A stretch of DNA of 64,000 nt, taken from Carya illinoinensis (lineage: Eukaryota; Streptophyta; Magnoliopsida; Fagales; Juglandaceae). The DNA is taken from the NCBI RefSeq assembly GCF_018687715.1, contig NC_056762.1, positions 25,844,864 through 25,908,863 of the forward strand. Direction: 5' to 3'. The translations under genes were made by a program, and so were the position numbers. Positions 1-10,184 of this stretch are shown piece by piece. The first letter of the stretch is position 1; every line of letters starts with the position of its first letter. The notes beneath the pieces were generated by a model. That model had not been told where the DNA came from. It did not search any database and saw only the letters and a list, made by a program, of their open reading frames with translations.

Positions 1-252
1 GGGTTGGCAAGGAGCTTATGATACATGAAACCTAGGTCACCATGGGATGGCGAGATGTTGTACTTGGTGAGGCTTGCTACTACATGCCACAAGGATGGTG
101 AGGTGGTGCACGGTGGTTGCCACAACTTGGTTGCCATAAGGTAGCTAGGAGCTTTGTAGTGTGAAACTTTGGTTGCCGTTGTGTGAAACCTTCTCCATTA
201 AATTGTCTACTTGTTGCACGCTAGAAGTTCTATGTTCTAGTTGTCTACTGAG
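1..252. other. Unassigned sequence left of the minisatellite
   Basis: No coding region, LTR end or RNA gene can be recognised here. The stretch holds loosely repeated G-rich and TTG-rich words (ggtgaggtggtgc, ggttgcc) that merge into the minisatellite starting near 253. It may be the diverged edge of that array or the flank into which the neighbouring retroelement inserted. Confidence 0.4.
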
Positions 253-575
253 GGGCAAAAGTCTTGTCGCCCGCCAAGGGGCATTGGTCTTGTCAACCTC
301 CGAGGAGTGCATGTCTTGTTACCCACCAAGGGGCGTGGGTCTTGTTGCCGACCGAGGGATGCAAGTCTTCTTACCTGCCAAGGGGCGTGGGCCTGGTTGC
401 CCTCCAAGGTGCATTGGTTTTGTCTCCCTCCAAGGGGCACATTCTTGTTGCCCGCTAAGGGGCATGGGTCTTGTTGCCCATTGAAGGGCTAGTTCTTGTT
501 GCCCACCAAGGGGCATGGGCCTTCTTGTTTGCCAAGGGGTGTTGAACTTGTTGCCCGCCAAGGGGCGTGTACTTG
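253..575. repeat. 26-bp minisatellite, about 12-13 degenerate units
   Basis: The unit reads roughly gggcRtgggtcttgttgccc followed by gccaag; most units are exactly 26 bp and a few are one or two bases shorter. Because 26 is not a multiple of three and most units lack stops, several overlapping reading frames stay open on both strands. These give repetitive Cys/Pro/Gly-rich peptides that are almost certainly not genes. The array ends about 5 bp before the retroelement LTR that starts at 581. Confidence 0.85.
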
Positions 576-580
576 TAGTA

Positions 581-2591
581 TGTGATGCCCCCAAATCCTC
601 ACGTACGGATATGAGGAAATCAAGACGTCCGGATGGTGATATCACGGGTCACCACCCTATCGCCATGTGCCAAGTGTGTATATAAGCAATAAATGTGCAC
701 GAAGAAACATGCAGTGGATAACGAAAGTCATAACTATGTACCAGAATTTTTCTTAGTTTAAAACAAAGCTGTTCAAAACATACATGTTAAAATATTACAA
801 ACCACAATTATAGATTCAAACAAACTACAAAACATAAACTCCCAAATCAATAAGCCGCATCCTTGGGCTCAGCCTCCTCCTCATCCTCGACATCTGCATC
901 AAAATCTACGGTACAAACAATGGTGCTGCAGGTAAGTAAGACCCAAACGCCACTAGATAAAAGCATATTAAAACTCAAACAATATGCATAAAGGAATGCA
1001 AATGCACATGACCTGTAAACCACATTTTTTCCATGCACGCCAAAAATCCCATTTGGCCCCAAAAACGCATTACTTTCCAATTCACGCCAAAAGTCGCATT
1101 TGGCCCAAAACCGACTCATATCAATAACCAAATAACCCGAATGCACCATGACCTCCCCTAAGGGTCATCCGCACACCCTGGCTCCTGTGCCACACCGCAG
1201 GTAACGACCACGCGTGTGACACCTAAACGAGTGATGCCCAGTTCCGCGCCCCGTGCGTTCGTAGCCAAGCATCCTCTAGCCCTCATCAGCGAAGGGCCAC
1301 GGAGTCGGTACGAGAGCGTTACCATTCCACCCGCTCCCATTGTTGCCCAGCGACAACTCAGAGGACGTCACTTAGTATATTACACTCCCGAGTAACCAGA
1401 GGAGCTCCACCGAGATAATACCCCATCTCGGCTTGGGGTCGTGATACACACGCACCTGAAAATCCATTTACGCCAACAAAACATGATTTTTCTCAATTAA
1501 ATAAAATGCACGTGCATGTACCATGTAAATACAACCTCAAGGCACAAAACAACCAACCAATCACAAAACAACAAACCAAGTAACTCTGTCCTTAATCCAT
1601 CTGACCCTCGAACTCTTCAGACTCAGTCTGAAATCAACCAACCAACCAGATAATTTATTGTAATAGTAAAATATAATTAAATCTAAAAGTAGAGTTTGGA
1701 AAATACTTACAGCGCTATACGGTATTTTTCAAAAGCTCGTGACGTTGCAAACGGCGGAGAAAAAGCAACGTAACAGTGTATTTTACACTATGGCCATGGG
1801 TAATAAATTACCCACTTTCGAACGGGAACAAACCAAGACACGAAATTGATAGGGAATGGTCTAGAGATGTTTATGAAGCTAAAGGAAGTGAGCTTTGGCC
1901 GTGGGTGGCGGTGAAAACGGCGGTAGAAGTGGAAAAATGTCAAATCGGAGTTGAGCTTGTGGGAGCTGCTCCGGCAACGGATTGGGGCCGGAATTGGGTG
2001 GGTTAGGACGGCAAGAGGTAGAGGAAGAAGTGGTGAAGAGATGGTGGCCGAAGGTGGAGCGACGGCGCTAGAAATGGCTCAAAACCGTGCGGAAAGAAGG
2101 GGCTCTAGGGGGTTAATGACGGTTTGGATGGAGGAGATTTTTGGTGGGGGTGTTTATCGGCCGGAGGGGGGTTTTTTGGTGGGGGTGGTGTTGGCCACGC
2201 CGGTCGGACGACGATGGGTTGAGGTTGATAGCTGGGTGGCGACGGGAAGAAAGGAAAAGGAGTAGCACACGGGGAGAGAGAGGAAGAAGAAAGAAAAGAA
2301 GAAAAAAGAAAGAAAAGCAAAGAAAAAGAGAAAGAAAAAGAAAGGAGAAAAAGAAAAAAGGGAAAAAAAAGATGAGAAAAAATAAATGAGGTCCAATCCT
2401 CACTTCCGGAATCCAAAAACTGACCCGATGAAAACGATTTTAAAAACCATAAAACTACTAAAATAAATTAAACAATACATCAAATAAAATAAAACCAATT
2501 TAAAATACAATAATTTAAAAGAAAAGAGCTAATATATTAATTAATTTAAAAACACCTTCAGTGAAAATACACGTAATGACGGGTCATCACA
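581..2591 (-). mobile_element. 3' LTR of minus-strand Tekay-like Ty3/gypsy element
   Basis: The LTR is bounded by an inverted terminal motif: TGTGATGCCC at the left edge and GGGTCATCACA at the right. A related copy with the same ends lies at 22622-24671, which confirms the boundaries independently. On the plus strand it runs from C-rich unique sequence, through a G-rich block (about 1890-2240) and a purine-rich block (2270-2385), to an AT-rich end. It directly follows the polypurine tract of the minus-strand pol at 2701-5705, so it is the 3' LTR. The matching 5' LTR is not in the window. Short open frames in the purine-rich block are low-complexity artefacts. Confidence 0.85.
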
Positions 2592-2606
2592 TCCTCCCCC
2601 TTTAAA
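2592..2606 (-). other. Polypurine tract of the Tekay-like element
   Basis: On the minus strand this reads tttaaagggggagga immediately before the LTR start TGTGATGACCC. That is the standard plus-strand primer position in plant chromoviruses and fixes both the orientation of the element and the right edge of its 3' LTR. Confidence 0.85.
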
Positions 2607-2700
2607 AACAAATTTCGTCTTCGAAATTTACAAGATCAACCACCAACTTGAAACAAGCCACACGATTCTACTGAGACCAAGTTTAAGAAACGTACCGTCA

Positions 2701-4300
2701 TTACTCAAACAAATAGGGGTACTGCTCCCTCATGTCAGCTACTCTTTCCCAAGAGAAATCTTGAGCTAACGAATCTCCCCATGCTACCTTTACCAGAGGT
2801 ATCATCTTGGATCTCAATTGTTGCTCTTTCCAGTCCATGATCTGTGAAGGAACGACCCCATAAGTAAGGTCTGGTTGCAACTGAATATGCTCTGGGTCAA
2901 CAAAGCGCGGCTCTTGTTGTCCAAAACTCTTCTTCAAGGATGATACATGGAAGACATCGTGAATATGCACAAAATAATCTGGCAAAGCAACTCTATAAGT
3001 GACGGACCCTACCTTCTCCCAAATCTGAAAAGGGCTGACATATCTCGGATCCAGTTTCCTCTTTTTACCAAAACGCTTAACTCCTCTCATGGAAGAGACC
3101 TTGAGGTAAACCCAATCACCTTCTTCAAAAGATAACTCTCTCCTCCTAGTATCTGCGTAGCTTTTCTGACGACTCTGAGCTGCCGCCATTTTATCCCTGA
3201 TGATCCGAACTTGGCTTTGCATCTCTTAAATTATTTTGGGCCCAATTATCTTACTCTTCCCGACTTCATCCCAACACAAAGGCGATTTGCACTTCCTCCC
3301 ATAAAGAGCTTCATAAGGAGCCATCTGAATGGTCGCATGGAAGCTATTATTATACGCAAATTCTATGAGCGGCAAGTGATTTTCCTAACTTCCTTGAAAT
3401 TCCATAACACATGGTGCGCTCTGATTGGCCGTCCGTCTGCGGGTGATATGCAGTACTGAACTTCAACTTAGTACCCAATGCTGCCTGCAAACTTTTCCAA
3501 AACTGAGACGTGAACCTTGGGTCCCGATCCGACACAATACTCTTCGGTATACCGTGCAGCCGCACTATCTCTTTCACGTACAAGCAAGTCAACTTACCCA
3601 AGGAATTAGTGTTATTAACAGGCAAGAAATGAGCACTCTTTGTTAACCGGTCAACAATCACCCAAACTGAATTCTTCCCACTAGGAGTCCTCGGCAAGCC
3701 CACTACAAAATCTATTGTGATGTCATCCCACTTCCACTCAGGAATGGGGAGGGGTTGGAGCATACCTGCAGGTCTTTGATGCTCAGCCTTAACTTGACGG
3801 CATGTGTGACATTTCTCGATATACAAGGCAATACCCTTTCTCATTCCATCCCACCAATAATTTTTCTTCAAGTCTCGGTACATCTTCGTACTGCCAGGAT
3901 GGACTAAATAAAGGGCCGCATGAGCTTCTGCCATGATCCGCTCCTTGAATTCTGAATCTTTGGGGACCAGCCTACGATCTTGGAACTGAAGAATCCCATC
4001 CTTATCCATACTATAATGCAACGGCCCTCGAGATTTTCCGACTCTTTTTCTGATATCCAATAGCTTCGGATCCTTCCTTTGAAGAGTCTTCAATTCCTCA
4101 AAATCAGCCACTCGAATATTAAGAATTGAAGATAATATTTCCTCTTGCTGTGAACTTTCAATAAGGAGTCTTCTCATCCCACAAAGCAAAGAATCCAATT
4201 CTGACGACTCAGCTTCATCTTCCAAGTGCGATTTTTGACTCAAAGCATCCACAACTATATTTGCCTTCCCCGGATGATACTTGATCTCGCACTGTTAGTC
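2701..4300 (-). pseudogene. Tekay-like integrase with C-terminal chromodomain (broken)
   Basis: Integrase inserts retroelement cDNA; the chromodomain of this lineage is thought to direct it to heterochromatin. The piece at 4252-3350 carries the zinc-binding HHCC region ([12 protein letters not shown], then CHTCRQ) and the DDE core ([31 protein letters not shown]). After QSERT the frame shifts. The fragment MAPYEALYG is read in another frame, and the piece at 3222-2701 resumes with KMAAAQSRQKSYAD. It contains the GPFQI-like segment (SPFQIWEKVG) and ends in a chromodomain-like tail (KVAWGDS, WERVADMREQYP). A stop lies near 3223-3229. The upstream end joins the RNase H remnant. The element could not make a working integrase. 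Confidence 0.85.
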
Positions 4301-5705
4301 AATGATTAACTCTAGCCATCGCCTTTGCCTCATGTTCAGATTCTTCTGGGAAAATAAGTGCTTTAAGCTCTTATGATCGGTGTATACTTCGCAAACTTCC
4401 CCATACAAAAAGTGCCGCTAGATCTTAAGAGCAAAAACAATCGCAGCCAATTCCAAATTGTGCATCGGATAATTCTTCTCATGTTCCTTTAGCTGACGGG
4501 ATGCATAAGCAACAACCCGTCCCTCCTGCATAAGAACACAACCCAATCCAAATTTAGACGCATCACTGAAAACTACAAATGGCTTGTGCAATTTTTGAAG
4601 CGCCAACACTAGTGCAGTTGTCAACCTGTTCTTCAATTCTTGGAAGCTTCTCTCACACTTGTCTGACCAAATAAATTCTGCATTCTTTCTAGTCAAAGCT
4701 GTGAGAGGTCTGGATAAGCGAGAAAATCCTTCCACAAATTTTCGGTAATATCCGGCAAGTCCCAAGAAACTCCAGATCTCACGCACTGCCGTCGGACTCT
4801 GCCATGACAAAATGGCTTCCACCTTACTAGGATCAACAACCACCCTATCTCGGGAAATCACATGCCCAAGAAATCTGACTTCCTCCAACTAGAATTCACA
4901 TTTGTGGAGCTTGGCATATAACTGGTGTTCTCTTAATTTCTCAAGAACTAAACAAAGATGATAAACATGCTCTTTAAAATCTCATAAATAAATTAGAATA
5001 TCATCAATGAACACTACCACAAAGGAATCCAAATAAGGTCTAAATACCCGATTCATTAAATCCATAAAGGCGGCAGGGGCATTGGCTAACCCAAATGGCA
5101 TCACCTTAAATTCATAATGCCCATATCTCGATCTGAAAGCAGTTTTAGGTATATCCTTGCCTTATCCTCAACTGGTAGTATCCTGACCTCAAATCAATCT
5201 TCGAGAACACAACTGCTCCTTAAAGCTGATCAAACAAATCATCGATCTTGGGAGAGGATATGTATTCTTGATGGTCACCTTATTTAATTCCCGACAATCA
5301 ATGCACATTCGGAGGGTACCATCTTTCTTTTTAACAAACAGCATTGGCACACCCCACGACGAAGTACTTGGTTGAATGAACCCCTTATCTACCAGCTCTT
5401 GCAACTGATCCTTCAACTCTTTTAATTTCGCTGGTGCCATACGATAAGGAGCTTTATGTACAGGAGCCTCTCCAGGTTCCAAGTCTATAACAAACTCCAT
5501 TTCACAAACAAGGGGTAGCCTAGGCAAGTCATCCACAAACACGTTTGGAAATTCTTCCACAATGGGGATATCTACCAAAGACTTCTTCTCAGACGACGTA
5601 GACACCATCTGGACTAAGAATGCATCCGCTCCACATGTAATCTCTCTTCTCTCTTGAATTGCCGATATAACTACTGGCTTTTCTTTTAACTTACTTCCCG
5701 CAAAT
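4301..5705 (-). pseudogene. Tekay-like reverse transcriptase and RNase H (broken)
   Basis: The RT starts in an intact stretch (5705-5189) with [22 protein letters not shown] and the [17 protein letters not shown] motif. The frame is then lost near 5190. MPFGLANAP (about 5120-5090) and the catalytic FIDDILIY (about 5010-4990) are still legible in other frames. RNase H resumes at 4888-4418 with FLGHVIS, the FVVFSDAS start of the domain and the [12 protein letters not shown] motif, then a stop replaces the residue after IVFALKI. Further downstream [10 protein letters not shown] and YHPGKAN are visible up to about 4265. Several stops and at least two frameshifts make it inactive. Confidence 0.85.
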
Positions 5706-6040
5706 TTTCAGATAGTCACCATCTGGAAGCTTTGATTATCTGGAAGCTGAAAGCTAATTACCCGACTTCTGCAATTAATACTCGCAGAATATCGGTATAG
5801 CCAATCCATCCCAAGGATGATATCAAACTCCAGCAACTTAAACACAACTAAATCTACATCCAGAAACCTTCCACCAAAATTCAAAGGGCAACCCAAAGCA
5901 ACTTTGGAGCACCACACCACTTCACCATTTGGTAGAGCCACTACCAATGATTTTGGCAAAGGTTCCATAACCAAATTACACATCCGAGCGACAGTGGAAG
6001 ATACAAACGACTGTGATGAAACAAAGTGCAAGCATAAAAT
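5706..6040 (-). pseudogene. Tekay-like aspartic protease, active site deleted
   Basis: The body of a retroviral-type protease is present (RMCNLVMEPLPKSL, VALPNGEVVWCS, FDIILGMDWLYRY, the last being the conserved ILGMDWL motif). The catalytic D-S/T-G is missing. Where related elements, including the copy near 61717, read LFD-x-G-(A/S)-SQSF, this copy reads L-H-F-V-S-S-Q-S-F-V-S-S. That fits a short deletion removing the catalytic aspartate and glycine. The first part of this protease is duplicated at 6411-6614 and carries the same lesion, so the deletion is older than the duplication. Confidence 0.75.
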
Positions 6041-6098
6041 TCATATCAACGGACTCTCCTTGAACCAAACACATTAACCCATGAAATCCGAAAACAAG
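5895..6098. repeat. 204-bp duplicated protease segment, copy 1
   Basis: This segment runs from aaagcaactttggagc to aaaacaag and recurs at 6411-6614 in the same orientation, with only a handful of differences by eye. It holds the N-terminal part of the protease and the sequence just upstream of it. Confidence 0.9.
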
Positions 6099-6140
6099 GA
6101 AGAAACCAAAGCACACCAAAAATCAAATCCAAAAATTAAA

Positions 6141-6362
6141 TTAAATTAGATCCATACCTGTAATTACTCTAGCATCATGGGTCACTGGTGCTTCATCATC
6201 AACATCTCCGGGTGTAACAGGATAAACTTGGGCTTGCACTGTTTGCCTTTGATTTGTTCTTCCTCCACGTCTACCTCCACGGCTTCCTTGAACTCTAACG
6301 GGGCACTCACGAGTGAAATGTCCCACTTGGCCATATCGGTAACAATGGGTTCCACCACTTAG
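6141..6362 (-). pseudogene. Tekay-like gag C-terminus with damaged zinc knuckle
   Basis: The reading frame GTHCYRYGQVGHFTRECP is a CCHC nucleocapsid knuckle in which the second cysteine has become tyrosine (CYRY instead of CYxC). It is followed by a basic RGGRRGGR stretch and by ARVITGMDL, the usual gag-protease linker of Tekay-type elements, then a stop. Everything upstream (matrix/capsid part of gag, primer-binding site and 5' LTR) is absent; the element is cut at about 6362. About 100 bp of non-coding sequence separate it from the protease remnant. Confidence 0.75.
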
Positions 6363-6410
6363 CCGACACTCACCCTCATGACTCTATTATGAGGGTGAGT
6401 CATGAGGGTG

Positions 6411-6614
6411 AAAGCAACTTTGGAGCACCACACCACTTCACCATTTGGTAGAGCCACTACCAATGATTTTGGCAAAGGTTCCATAATCAAATTACACATC
6501 CGAGCGAAAGTGGAAGATACAAATGACTGTGATGAAACAAAGTGCAAGCATAAAATTCATATAAACGGACTCTCCTTGAACCAAACACATTAACCCATGA
6601 AATCCAAAAACAAG
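6411..6614. repeat. 204-bp duplicated protease segment, copy 2
   Basis: Direct repeat of 5895-6098. It is preceded by a short GAGGGTGAGTCAT-type repeated run (about 6371-6410) and followed directly by the truncated Athila element at 6615. The duplication therefore sits exactly at the junction between two unrelated retroelements. Confidence 0.9.
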
Positions 6615-7228
6615 AAGTACCCAATTCAACATACCAATGAACGCTTATCACAATTCAGTGTCTTTGTAGGCTCTAAATCCTCTCCAAACTCACATGAATA
6701 CTTAAGCAAAAAAGTTCTCTAGTTATATGTGTCAAACCACCATTTACCACAAAACTTAAATGAGTGCATTAGGGGTTCTGTGAATGCTTCAGTAAAAAAT
6801 GATTATGGTGGGTTTAGTGAATTCACGAAGATTTCTATTAATGAGAATAAGTACACATGTGAAAAGGATGCACGTGTGATGCAAATTTAAAAAATTGACA
6901 CATGAAAATATGCCACAGAGTTTCAACAAGCATTTTAAATACTAAATTTGCACCACCACCCCTAACTTAAATGAAATATTGTCCTCAATGTTTAATAATC
7001 AAAATTGAATGAGGAGTAACAAAAAAAGGTAGAATACACCTGATGAGTGATGAGGATAGCTAGCTAAGCACTAAAGATGGTAACTTGAAATGACGAAATG
7101 AAACTATCTTGCAAACAAAAAAGAAGAAAACAGCAGCAAACAAAAAGGAAAAGAAATAAAATAAGAGAAAAATAAAATAAAACAAAACAAGCAAAACAAA
7201 TAAAGAAAAACATACTTGAGTGGTGTGG
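6615..7228 (-). mobile_element. 3' untranslated region of a minus-strand Athila-type element, truncated
   Basis: On the minus strand this follows the integrase C-terminus. It contains the typical 'ttgaggacaat...taagttagggg' sequence (about 6955-6985) that precedes the polypurine tract in Athila/Tat elements. An A-rich stretch at 7100-7200 matches the position of the poly-A/purine runs seen after pol in the Athila copy at 33720-33770. The element is cut at 6615 before its own 3' LTR. No gene is seen in the stretch. Confidence 0.65.
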
Positions 7229-7573
7229 TCAAGGTTGATAGACCGGATCCACAAGTGGAATGTTTTCCACTTCTGGAACTTGCTTATCAATTAGTACTTT
7301 AAGACATTGACCATTTACTTTAAAGATTCGACTATTTTTAGGATCCTCTATTTCTACTACCCTACTTCTAAAAGCATGTTTCACTACAAAGGGACTAGTC
7401 CACCTAGACCAAAGTTTTTCTAGGTGTTTATGAAATCTAGAATTATATATGTGTATTCGGTCATTAGGTTTAAACGTCTTCCTAAAAATATTTTTATCAT
7501 GAAACGCTTTCATTTTAACCTTATAGATTTTAGATTTAGGCAAAAGTTTCAATTTCACTCTTGGTGCTTTCAT
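7229..7573 (-). pseudogene. Athila-type pre-RT segment fused in frame to integrase C-terminus
   Basis: The first residues (KAPRVKLKLLPKS) match the short linker that lies just before the reverse transcriptase in the related element at 30530-30575 (TPKLDLKPLPADLK). Immediately after it the frame reads [17 protein letters not shown], then WSRWTSPFVVKHAFRSRVVEIED and FKVNGQ, which is the integrase C-terminal domain seen at 33140-33370. RT, RNase H and the integrase core, about 2.6 kb in the relative, are missing without loss of frame. The product, if made, would have no polymerase or integrase catalytic residues. Confidence 0.75.
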
Positions 7574-7655
7574 ACTTGAAGGAATCTATTTTTCACCTTT
7601 CTTAGGCAACTCCTCAAATTTTGGTTGCCATGCCCGTGTTCCCTAATCCTGAGTT

Positions 7656-8450
7656 TTATAAAAAAATAGAACAAATATCAATAATACCATATGAATCACA
7701 AATATCATCAAACTCAAAATTAACAAGGGAATATTCAAGGGGATCGAAATAATGAGTTGTGTGAATTTCCTTGTCTATGAGTGGGTCAATCATGTATGTT
7801 TGGTAGCACTCGTCATCTATTGGTTGTTTCTCAATATGGAAAATGTTGACCTCCATGGTTATATTTCTAAAAGATAGTTTCATTAACCCATTATCACAAT
7901 ATATAAGTGCATTAGTCGTAGCAAGGAAATGTCTACCTAATATGAGATGAACATTAGAGTTAGACTCAACAACTGACTGAGTGTCCAAAATTAAGAAATC
8001 AGCAGGATAATAAAACTTGTCGACTTGGATCAAAACATCCTAAACTATCCCTCTCGGTTTCTTAACTGAACGATCAGCCAATTGAAGCATAATAGAAGTA
8101 GACTTAATTTCACACAAACCAAGCTGCAAATAAATGGAATAAGGCATCAAATTAACACTAGCTCCTAAATCTAGCAAGGCTTGCCCAAACTCATGATTTC
8201 CAATATTACATGCAATGGTTGGACAACCAGGGTCCTTGTACTTAGGAGGAATTCGCTGCTCAATTAGAGCACTAACTTGCTCTGTCAGGAATGTTGTCTT
8301 CTTAACATGGTGCTTCCTCTTAACTGTATACAAATATTTAAGAACTTTTGCATAAGTAAGAACTTGTTTAATAATATGCAAAAGAAGAAGGGTAATCTTT
8401 ACTTGCCTGAGGTTCTCCAAGATTTCATTACTAAAATTCAAAGTTCGCAT
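7656..8450 (-). pseudogene. Athila-type aspartic protease region
   Basis: The stretch at 8450-8040 reads GCPTIACNIGNHEF, then LLDLGASVNLMPYS (catalytic D-L-G-A, as is usual in Athila) and LQLADRSVKKPRGIV. A stop separates it from 8033-7656, which continues with VDKFYYPADFLILD and LILGRHFLATTNALI, the flap and C-terminal part of the domain. It then runs into the acidic spacer that precedes RT in this lineage. One nonsense change near 8037 splits the domain; otherwise the sequence is well kept. The neighbouring gag lies upstream on the same strand. Confidence 0.75.
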
Positions 8451-10020
8451 ACCAGATTTTTAAAGCTAATTGGGCTCTTAATTACCTCGGCTTCCTTCGG
8501 GAACTTGGTATTATCATTACTTTGTTCCTCTTTAACATCCTCTGGCCTATTAGTTGTTGGGATGTGTAAGGACTTACCACTTATTGTCACAACGGCATTG
8601 ATCTCGTTCAAATTTCCTTGCGCCATATGTTGATCTTGGGGTGTGGATTGAGATTGAGAAGGGAACTTGTCACACTCATTCACACTCAAGTAGCTCATCA
8701 TCTTGGATACATAGCTCTTTATCTACCTGTTTTCTTCAATAACCTGCATAATCAAATATTCAAATTTTTGATTAGTTTTACCCTATGTCTCAATGAAAGC
8801 ATGTAAAGTATCTATTAAGGAGTTCCTAGAAGAAGAAGATGCTTGATATGGTGTAGGATATGATCTAGAGAGTTGTGCAGACGACTGGTTTTCAAACTTC
8901 CAGCTAAAGTTTGGGCTATTTCTCCAATTAGATTTATATGAATCTGAGTAGGGTGAAAATGGTTTTTTATACATGCCAAGAAAATTGCAATGTTCATCAC
9001 TCTCATCTCAACAAGTGTTAGGCAATCTTATGCAAGATGATCTACTCCCTGACAAATAAAATAAAGTTTAGAGGCATCAACTTGGGGAATAATAAGAGTT
9101 GCCATAGTTTCCTTCATCTTGAATGCCTCTAACTCTCTAGTTAGGCCGCCCTCCATCCTTGCCTTCAAGTTATCTTCTTCTTTGAGATGATAGATGCCTT
9201 CACTAGAATGAGTTTGACTGGAACATGCTCGATTGACACTGTCAAAAGCATTTGGTTCTGTCCAACTGTAAGCTTTTTCTGCAAGTTCATTCAAATACTC
9301 TATTGCCTCATCTAGGTCATTCTACAAAAACTCACAATTACACATCATTTCAACAAATTGATGCTCTTTAGGAGTGAGACCTTCATAAAAATAGCTAACT
9401 AGACGCCAGCTTTCATAACCATGATGGGGACACAAGCTAAATAACTCTTTAAAATGTTCCCATACTTGATACAAAGTCTCACTATCCTTTTGTGTAAAAG
9501 TTGAGATTTGCCTTTTCAAAGTATTAGTCTTATAATGAGGAAAGTATTTATTGAAAGAAATTTGGGTCATCTCAGCCCCTGACCTAATTGATCGTGGTCT
9601 CAATGAATACATCCAACTCTTCACCTTATCCTTTAGTGAGAAAGGAAAGAACTTAAATTGAATAACATCTACAGTGCCAGGTTGACCATGAAATGTAGAA
9701 ACAACCTCTTCAAACTCTCTAATATGCACATATGGATTTTCACTCTCTAAACCATGAAAAGTAGAGATAAGTTGTATTATATCAGGTTTGAAATCCATTG
9801 CAGGAATATTTGGTGGAAATATAATGCATGATGGTGTTGCTATGCATGTAGGTTGAAGGTACTCATGTTGAGTTTTAGGTTGATCTTTGTACACGCTCAT
9901 TTTTTTGGGACTAGATGGATTATCAAACAAATTGTTAGAAAAATTAGGCTCTGACTTTGACTCTAACACTGGTTTACAAGCAAACTGACTCAAGACGTCT
10001 CTATACCTGTATATGCAAAG
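8451..10020 (-). pseudogene. Athila-type gag
   Basis: Gag packages the element RNA. The main stretch (about 10000-9322) shows EYLQPTCIATPSCIIFPP, LISTFHGLESENPYVHI, the FFPFSLKDKVKSWMYSLRP core, FNKYFPHYKTNTLKRQI, and CPHHGYESWRLVSYFYEGL. A stop follows CEFL, and the frame continues at 9294-9028 (YLNELAEKAYSW). Frameshifts near 9000 and 8780 follow. The C-terminal linker (8701-8438) is Ser/Gln rich. The same domain order occurs in the Athila copy at 28145-29600, to which this is clearly related but diverged. Confidence 0.75.
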
Positions 10021-10158
10021 TAGAGAAAAATGCAACATTAAAAAAAAACTACAAAAAGAAAAAGAAAATAAAATAAAGATGCAACAAGCTAAAAGAGGGA
10101 ACGAAGTTACTGCTTTTACAAACCGTTGAAAAGAAAAACTATTTAGCAATTCTTCACC

Positions 10159-10184
10159 GTCTCCCCAGCAATGGCGCCAAAATT
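10159..10184 (-). other. Primer-binding site, Athila/Tat 'TGGCGCC' type
   Basis: The minus strand reads aattttggcgccattgctgg, directly after the LTR end ...TAATCA. It matches the PBS type at 27783-27801 (ttggcgccgttgccaggg). It marks 10185 as the end of the LTR and confirms a minus-strand element. Confidence 0.8.

Noticed and set aside
161..645. Several overlapping open frames on both strands giving Cys/Pro/Gly-rich repetitive peptides
   Set aside because: They arise from the 26-bp minisatellite; its unit length keeps many frames open. No start context, domain or codon bias supports a gene.
2105..2416. Phe/Ser/Pro-rich minus-strand frames and Lys/Arg-rich plus-strand frames (also at 24088-24588)
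   Set aside because: They are translations of the purine-rich block of the Tekay-like LTR and appear in both LTR copies.
6032..6150. A possible intron between gag and protease of the Tekay-like element (acag|gtatgg ... tcacag)
   Set aside because: The missing active site is better explained by a short deletion, and the family is not known to me for an intron here. The splice-like words are too common to support one.
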